From CAZGXM01 sp964529795 (lineage in GTDB: Bacteria; Bacillota; JADQBR01), in NCBI GenBank assembly GCA_964529795.1, contig CAZGXM010000034.1:1-28490 (forward strand): a stretch of DNA of 28,490 nucleotides, written 5' to 3'. Positions 24,217-28,490 of the stretch are shown in pieces (the first letter of the stretch is position 1; the number at the start of each line of letters is the position of its first letter). A model generated the notes under the pieces. It saw nothing but the letters and a program-made list of their open reading frames with translations, ran no database searches and was not told where the DNA came from. Both the position numbers and the translations under genes were made by a program.

Positions 24217-26611
24217 TACCCCTCACCCCCCTGGCCATGACAATGGCTTGAAGCATTGCCCGGGCTTTATTTAAAGTTTCCTCATACTCCTTGTCCGGTT
24301 GGGAGTCTGCCACGATACCCGCACCGGTCTGGACATGGGCCTGCCCCCGGTGAATGGTAACGGAACGAATATTGATGCATGTATCCATCTGACCATGGTA
24401 GGAAATGTATCCCACCATACCGGCGTAGGGCCCCCGGGGTCCTTTTTCCAACTGGTTTATAATTTCTATGGCACGGATTTTCGGTGCCCCGGACACTGTT
24501 CCGGCGGGAAAGGCTGCAGCCAGGACAGCCAATGGCGTTACCCCGGGCAGTACCTTTCCCTTGACCCGGGAGACCAGGTGCATCACATGGGAGAAGTATT
24601 CCACCTTGGCGAATTCCTCCACGGTAACCGTACCAAACCTGCATATCCGGCCCAGGTCGTTTCTGCCCAAGTCCACCAGCATTACGTGCTCCGCCTGTTC
24701 TTTTTCATCATTAACCAGCTGCCGGCTCAACGCCCTGTCTTCTTCGGCATCCTTACCTCTCCTGCGAGTACCGGCAATAGGCCGCAAGCTCACCTCATCT
24801 TCTTCCAGCCGCACCAGCATTTCCGGGGAGGCCCCCACCAAAGCCAGTTCACCCAAACTGAGATAAAACATATAGGGCGAAGGATTGACGGTTTTCAGAC
24901 AGCGCAGCAGCTTTAACGGGTCAAAATTTGCTGGCAGGGAAAAGCGCTGGGATAAAACAACCTGAAAAATGTCACCGCTATTAATGTATTCCTTGGCTTT
25001 TTCCACAGCGGCACAAAACTCTTCCCTGCTAAAATTGCTGCCGGCATTTAACTCCTGGCTGCCCGCACCTGCTTCCACCCCGGGCAGGCTGACACTCTTT
25101 TTCAACCGCCCGAGAATACTGTGGATCAGGCGGCGAGCCCGGGAATGGGCCTGCTGCGGGTCATCGCCGGGCAAGGTGTTGACCACCACTTTCAGCGTCC
25201 CTTTCAGGTGGTCAAAAATTAACACTGACCTGGTAAATAGCAGGTTGACGTCGGCAATGCCCGCTTCAGGCGTACAACCCTTTTTCAGGACCGGTTCAAA
25301 ATACCCTACCCCGTTAAAACCCATATAGCCCACAGCACCGCCGAAAAAACGCGGCAGATTTTGCTCTCCCCGGGCGGTATACCGGCCCAGGAGACGCTGT
25401 AGTTCATCCAGGGGCCGCACACCTTTTCTTTCCTTCCAGATGAACTCCTTATTGGGGAAAGCCTCCCCGTTTTCCGCCGTACCGATTTTGATACTGTCCC
25501 CCTCTGTCTGAAACACCAAATAAGGGTCATTGCCGACAAACGAATAGCGGGCAATCTGCTCACTTCCCTCCACACTTTCCAGAATAAAGGAATAGGGGGT
25601 CTGCCCCAGTTTCATCAGGGCAGTAACCGGAGTTTCATTATCCAGCATGATCTCGGTATAGACGGGAATCACCTTTTCACCGTTTCGGGCTCGTGTTAAA
25701 AACTGCTCCGCAGAAGGATAATACTTGTTTCCGCCTGAAATTTGCTTGCAGCTGCCCAAACCGGACCGTTTTCCGGGCTTTCGCAGGGACCTGCCTGCGG
25801 CATTGATAAAGGGCGCCAGTTCCTTCACCATCCGGCCAAAGGCTTCCAGTTCCAGTGACTGTTTCCCGTCACATAAAGCATCCTCGGGGGAATTATGAAC
25901 CTCCACCAACAGCCCGTCAGCGCCTACAGCTACCGCTGCTTTGGCCATGGGTACCACCAGTTCCGCCCGGCCGGTACTGTGACTGGGGTCGACAATCACC
26001 GGGTATCCGGAAAGTGATTTGGCCAGGGGGACGGCACTTAAATCCAGGGTAAAACGGGTAGCGCTCTCGTAGGTGCGAATGCCCCGCTCGCACAAAATAA
26101 TCCGGGTGTTGCCTTCCGCTGCAATATACTGGGCAGCAGATAGCCACTCCTCAATGGTGGCGGCCAGGCCTCTTTTCAGTAAAACCGGCTTGTTAATTTG
26201 CCCCAGCCTGCGCAGCAGCTCGAAATTCTGCATGTTTCGGGCACCTACCTGCAGCAGGTCGGCAAAGGCCGCCACCTGCTCCACATGGGCCACACTGACC
26301 ACTTCGGTAACTATGGGTAACCCCGAAACTTCCCTAGCCTGCAGCAGTAAATCCAGGCCTTCTTCTTTCAGCCCTTGAAAGGAGTAGGGTGAACTCCTGG
26401 GTTTATAGGCCCCGCCCCTCAGGACAGCGGCTCCCATCTCACCCACAGCCCGGGCAATTGTCAATAATTGTTCCCTGCTCTCCACGGCACAGGGGCCGGC
26501 CAAAAAATGAAATTCCCCGCCCCCAAAATGGATACCGCCCACCTCAACAAGTCCACCGCCGGGGTTTTGCTCCCCGTCCCCTTTGACCACACCATCCAGT
26601 CCCAAGGTCAT
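24197..26611 (-). CDS. aroF-trpE: Fused DAHP synthase (type I-beta, AroF) and anthranilate synthase component I (TrpE)
   Basis: One continuous 804-codon frame holds two enzymes. Residues about 25-275 are a type I-beta DAHP synthase: LAGPCAVES, GGAYKPRSSPYSFQG, and metal ligands C41, H211, E237 and D248 with the same spacing as in the Thermotoga maritima enzyme. The N-terminal ferredoxin/ACT-like feedback domain is absent. After a linker of about 20 residues (276-296), residues 297-804 are a full TrpE: YYPSAEQF start, tryptophan-binding segments ILESVEG and NPSPYMFY, and catalytic GTRRRG, VDLGRNDLGR, PAGTVSGAPK and GAGIVADSQPDKEYEET. It would join the first step of the shikimate pathway to the first step of the tryptophan branch. 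The ATG at 26611 has GGAGGG six bases upstream. The junction has no stop, Met or frame break. Confidence 0.93.
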   Translation of the reverse strand: MTLGLDGVVKGDGEQNPGGGLVEVGGIHFGGGEFHFLAGPCAVESREQLLTIARAVGEMGAAVLRGGAYKPRSSPYSFQGLKEEGLDLLLQAREVSGLPIVTEVVSVAHVEQVAAFADLLQVGARNMQNFELLRRLGQINKPVLLKRGLAATIEEWLSAAQYIAAEGNTRIILCERGIRTYESATRFTLDLSAVPLAKSLSGYPVIVDPSHSTGRAELVVPMAKAAVAVGADGLLVEVHNSPEDALCDGKQSLELEAFGRMVKELAPFINAAGRSLRKPGKRSGLGSCKQISGGNKYYPSAEQFLTRARNGEKVIPVYTEIMLDNETPVTALMKLGQTPYSFILESVEGSEQIARYSFVGNDPYLVFQTEGDSIKIGTAENGEAFPNKEFIWKERKGVRPLDELQRLLGRYTARGEQNLPRFFGGAVGYMGFNGVGYFEPVLKKGCTPEAGIADVNLLFTRSVLIFDHLKGTLKVVVNTLPGDDPQQAHSRARRLIHSILGRLKKSVSLPGVEAGAGSQELNAGSNFSREEFCAAVEKAKEYINSGDIFQVVLSQRFSLPANFDPLKLLRCLKTVNPSPYMFYLSLGELALVGASPEMLVRLEEDEVSLRPIAGTRRRGKDAEEDRALSRQLVNDEKEQAEHVMLVDLGRNDLGRICRFGTVTVEEFAKVEYFSHVMHLVSRVKGKVLPGVTPLAVLAAAFPAGTVSGAPKIRAIEIINQLEKGPRGPYAGMVGYISYHGQMDTCINIRSVTIHRGQAHVQTGAGIVADSQPDKEYEETLNKARAMLQAIVMARGVRGNDGTGD

Positions 26612-26662
26612 AACTCTCCCTCCTTGTTACACTGCCAGCTTTCCCGGAAAAAAACATACGAA

Positions 26663-26696
26663 AAGCCGGTAAGTCCAAGTCAAGACCTACCGGCTT
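26663..26696 (-). promoter_or_regulatory. Strong leader hairpin between attenuator and aroF-trpE start
   Basis: On the minus strand a 13-bp stem with one wobble pair (arms 26684-26696 and 26663-26675) closes an 8-base loop. Four T residues (26661-26664) overlap its base and a 7-T run lies a little further on (26648-26654). It ends about 45 bases before the aroF-trpE ribosome binding site. It may be a second terminator, or a structure affecting translation or stability of the trp mRNA. Confidence 0.6.
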
Positions 26697-26767
26697 ACTG
26701 CCGAAGATATATTGACAAATACCGGAGCGCCCAAAAGAAAATATCCAAACACAGATTCCCCTTCAGG

Positions 26768-26790
26768 TAAAATACGGCTCAAAGCCCGTA
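26768..26790 (-). terminator. Candidate trp attenuator terminator
   Basis: On the minus strand a 7-bp stem with one bulged base (arms 26783-26790 and 26773-26779) and a 3-base loop is followed by four T residues (26769-26772). It begins 11 bases after the last TRAP triplet. Part of its 5' arm (26782-26786) can pair with GAGCC inside the TRAP site (26833-26837), a possible antiterminator. This is the order expected for TRAP-controlled attenuation. The stem is modest, so the call is tentative. Confidence 0.5.
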
Positions 26791-26800
26791 ATCAAGCACA

Positions 26801-26853
26801 CTCCGCTCTGCTCTGCTAATCTCCCTAAGCTAGGCTCAACTCAAACTAAACTC
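26801..26853 (-). promoter_or_regulatory. TRAP (MtrB) RNA-binding site in the trp leader, eleven (G/U)AG triplets
   Basis: Reading the minus strand from 26853, eleven triplets occur: GAG, UAG, GAG, GAG, UAG, UAG, GAG, UAG, GAG, GAG, GAG (first bases of the plus-strand complements at 26851, 26846, 26840, 26835, 26830, 26825, 26821, 26816, 26811, 26806, 26801). Spacers are two bases except one of three and one of one. The total of 11, with seven GAG and four UAG, equals the Bacillus subtilis trp leader site, which wraps round the 11-subunit TRAP ring when tryptophan is bound. The mtrB gene is not in this window. Confidence 0.87.
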
Positions 26854-26870
26854 TGCTTTAATTTTTGTCA

Positions 26871-26900
26871 ATTATATCTTATCCGGCTGTATCCTGTCAA
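26871..26900 (-). promoter_or_regulatory. Sigma-A promoter of the trp operon
   Basis: On the minus strand a perfect TTGACA (26895-26900) and a perfect TATAAT (26871-26876) are 18 bases apart. The start site should be near 26864, about ten bases before the first TRAP triplet, giving a leader of about 250 bases. A 10-base tandem repeat of A/T-rich sequence lies just upstream. The 26612-26942 gap is thus fully occupied by promoter, TRAP site, attenuator and hairpin. Confidence 0.9.
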
Positions 26901-26902
26901 CA

Positions 26903-26927
26903 GAAATTTTAGGAAATTTTAGGAAAT
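26903..26927. repeat. Short A/T-rich tandem repeat upstream of the trp promoter
   Basis: The 10-base unit gaaattttag occurs twice head to tail (26903-26912 and 26913-26922), followed by a partial third copy. It lies at about -40 to -65 relative to the trp start, where it could act as an UP element. No clear terminator for the fetAB-like genes is seen between 26943 and this repeat. Confidence 0.5.
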
Positions 26928-26942
26928 AAGCGGGAAGCAAAG

Positions 26943-27719
26943 CTAACGTACCAGCAGCCTGCCATCCGCCGAAAAGCAGCGGCGGCGGACCAGCAGGGTT
27001 ACCAGGATGCTGCCCATGGCCGTAGCGCCCACAATCATCATCATAATTACAAGCTGGTACTTGATGGCCAGAATAGGGTCTGCACCGGCCAAAATCTGGC
27101 CGGTCATCATCCCGGGCAGGAAAACAATTCCCATGCCCATCAAGGAGTTGACCGCCGGTATCATGCCGGCGGCAATGGCCTCCCGGGTAATAGCCGCTGA
27201 TGCTTCCCTGTAATCCGCCCCCAGGGAAAGATACGTTTCCACCACCGCCACCTTGTCCCGCAGCTGGCTAAACAACCTTTCCAGAGAAATGGCTATGGCA
27301 TTCATGGAATTCCCCACCACCATGCCCCCCAGGGGGATAAAATAGCGGGGGTGATACCAGGGGTCGACATTGATAACAACGGCTGTCACCAGGTAAGTTA
27401 CCACCATATAACTTAAAAACATGGAAACGAGGGTGGGGGTATAATAGGCAATTTTATTTTCTTTTACCCTGCCCTTAATAATATTGGCGGCAAACACGAT
27501 CATTACCGTAAAGACAAGCAGGACCAGCCACGGTGAATTAAGCTGGAAAACGTATTTTAAGATATAACCCATTAACACCAGTTGGGAGATCATGCGCACC
27601 GTGCCCCAGAAAATATCCCGGTGCAGTCCCAAGTTCAGGGCAATGGAACTAAAACCTGCCGCAAGAATAAAAATTAGACCAAATACAAGCTGATATGCGC
27701 TTAAGTTAATCAGTGCCAT
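26943..27719 (-). CDS. fetB: ABC transporter permease, FetB/YbbM family (UPF0014)
   Basis: A 259-residue integral membrane protein with about seven hydrophobic helices. It has the family's central segment PRYFIPLGGMVVGNSMNAIAI and the later GMIPAVNSLMGMGIVFLPGMMTGQILAGADP, which matches UPF0014 proteins. In E. coli FetAB is linked to iron export and oxidative stress resistance; other members have been linked to metal or unknown export. The frame extends ten codons upstream, but the ATG at 27719 has GGAGG nine bases away. It overlaps the ATPase gene end by 14 bases, so the two proteins form one transporter. Confidence 0.9.
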   Translation of the reverse strand: MALINLSAYQLVFGLIFILAAGFSSIALNLGLHRDIFWGTVRMISQLVLMGYILKYVFQLNSPWLVLLVFTVMIVFAANIIKGRVKENKIAYYTPTLVSMFLSYMVVTYLVTAVVINVDPWYHPRYFIPLGGMVVGNSMNAIAISLERLFSQLRDKVAVVETYLSLGADYREASAAITREAIAAGMIPAVNSLMGMGIVFLPGMMTGQILAGADPILAIKYQLVIMMMIVGATAMGSILVTLLVRRRCFSADGRLLVR

Positions 27720-28443
27720 CGGTTCTTTCCTCCAAGCCCCTGTTCGCAAGAAAAACCCGGCGCACTGTTACACCGGTAGGCAGGAAATCATTATGACTGA
27801 CCATGATAATACCAATCCCGCTCTCTCTATTAAGTCTTTCCAGCAAATGCTCCACCAGCCTGCGCGCTTCAGGGTCCAATGATGCAGTGGGTTCGTCTAA
27901 CAGCAGTATTTCGGGATTTAACAGCAGCGAGCGAATTAACGCCAGCCGCTGTTTTTGTCCCACCGACAATTTGTCCGCCCTGTGGTCCGGTGAAATCTCA
28001 TTCAACAAAAAATATTCCAGCCACTCCTCGATTATTCCGTCTTCGGGCAGCACCGCGTTGCGCAACTGCCTGAACTTAAAAGGCAGCAGCAAGTTCTCTT
28101 TTACCGTGCCCGGCAGCATCACCGGCGCCTGCTGCAAATAACTGACCTTGATGCGCAGCAGATTGCTGTTCCATTCCTTGAAAGAAGTCCCGCGATAAAA
28201 AATTTCCCCCTGCCGGGGAACATCCAGCTTGCACAGCAGCCGCAGCAGGGTTGATTTGCCCGCCCCCGACGGCCCCTTTAACAGGAAAAACTCCTTGGTA
28301 AAACTAAAATTAACCTTTTCCAATACCGGAGCATCCCCGTTGTAGCTGAAGGTAACATTTTTAAGAACTAGCGTTTCCTCACTGTTTCCCGGCAATTTCA
28401 GACACATCCTCAATTTAAGGTTTGCTGTAAACCCTGCTTGCAT
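27706..28443 (-). CDS. fetA: ABC transporter ATP-binding protein, FetA/YbbL-like
   Basis: A 245-residue ABC ATPase with Walker A GPSGAGKS, Q-loop in SYLQQAPVMLPGTV, signature LSVGQKQR, Walker B EILLLDEP, D-loop TASLDPEA and switch histidine in VSHND. The pairing with the UPF0014 permease marks it as the FetA-type partner. The start is uncertain. The first ATG (28443) lacks a well-placed ribosome binding site and overlaps a TATAAT-like sequence; a second ATG 12 codons on (28407) has only GAGG touching it. The domain proper begins at LVLKNVTFSY. The remaining bases 28444-28490 are AT-rich and show nothing I can name. Confidence 0.88.
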   Translation of the reverse strand: MQAGFTANLKLRMCLKLPGNSEETLVLKNVTFSYNGDAPVLEKVNFSFTKEFFLLKGPSGAGKSTLLRLLCKLDVPRQGEIFYRGTSFKEWNSNLLRIKVSYLQQAPVMLPGTVKENLLLPFKFRQLRNAVLPEDGIIEEWLEYFLLNEISPDHRADKLSVGQKQRLALIRSLLLNPEILLLDEPTASLDPEARRLVEHLLERLNRESGIGIIMVSHNDFLPTGVTVRRVFLANRGLEERTDGTD

Positions 28444-28490
28444 TATAAAATAAAAATTTTGTTACTTCTCCTAATGCTCTTCCTTCTTTT

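Noticed and set aside
23601..26842. Shared gctcaactc motif in the trpG-trpD gap and the trp leader as a mobile repeat
   Set aside because: The similarity is explained by both being runs of CTC/CTA triplets (GAG/UAG on the RNA), that is TRAP-type sites.
1..28490. CRISPR arrays, tRNA or rRNA genes, insertion sequences, prophage
   Set aside because: No spaced direct repeats, cloverleaf-like sequences, transposase or phage-like proteins were seen on either strand.

Overview
The window looks like part of a chromosome from a spore-forming, probably anaerobic Firmicute, most like the Peptococcaceae (Desulfotomaculum/Pelotomaculum type). The evidence is a Spo0F-type response regulator inside the pyrG-spo0F-fba-tal-glpX neighbourhood known from Bacillus, strong GGAGG ribosome binding sites, consensus sigma-A promoters, intrinsic terminators, and a trp leader with a TRAP-type binding site. 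This is a sequence-based guess, not a phylogenetic placement. Twenty of the 21 main genes lie on the minus strand, so most operons read from right to left. I see no tRNA, rRNA, CRISPR array, insertion sequence or phage gene.

Right to left along transcription: positions 28443-26943 hold a FetA/FetB-like two-gene ABC system. Next is the trp operon (26900-18952). A consensus promoter (TTGACA-18-TATAAT) is followed by a leader with eleven GAG/UAG triplets, seven GAG and four UAG, which is the hallmark of the TRAP (MtrB) 11-mer. A small terminator hairpin follows. The operon then runs aroF-trpE (fused in one 804-residue frame), trpG, trpD, trpC, trpF, trpB, trpA and a terminator. A second TRAP-like site of seven triplets at exact 5-nt period lies on the trpD ribosome binding site. 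So a DAHP synthase without its usual N-terminal regulatory domain is joined to tryptophan-sensing anthranilate synthase, and the whole is under apparent TRAP control.

Positions 18786-14388 form a cell-surface region: an intact PgaB/IcaB-like polysaccharide deacetylase, a membrane-anchored FAD oxidoreductase with an SLH-like tail, and, converging from the plus strand, a second deacetylase-like protein whose catalytic and metal residues are altered. Upstream sequences resemble sporulation promoters (sigma-E and sigma-H type). A UbiB/ABC1 kinase-like gene (14140-12437) is followed by an ECF sigma factor and its anti-sigma factor (12249-9969). The anti-sigma factor carries a zinc anti-sigma domain, one membrane helix and an extracytoplasmic TolB/PD40 beta-propeller.

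The left third (9732-1) is housekeeping: argS (with a hairpin between its Shine-Dalgarno sequence and GTG start), pyrG with its own promoter and terminator, a FemAB-type peptidyltransferase coupled to a divergent alanine-racemase-like protein, spo0F, a cysteine-rich unknown protein, class II fructose-bisphosphate aldolase, transaldolase-like FSA, and GlpX fructose-1,6-bisphosphatase cut by the window edge. The most notable items are the AroF-TrpE fusion, the two TRAP sites, the propeller anti-sigma factor, the His-to-Asp deacetylase homologue and the divergent racemase paired with FemAB.
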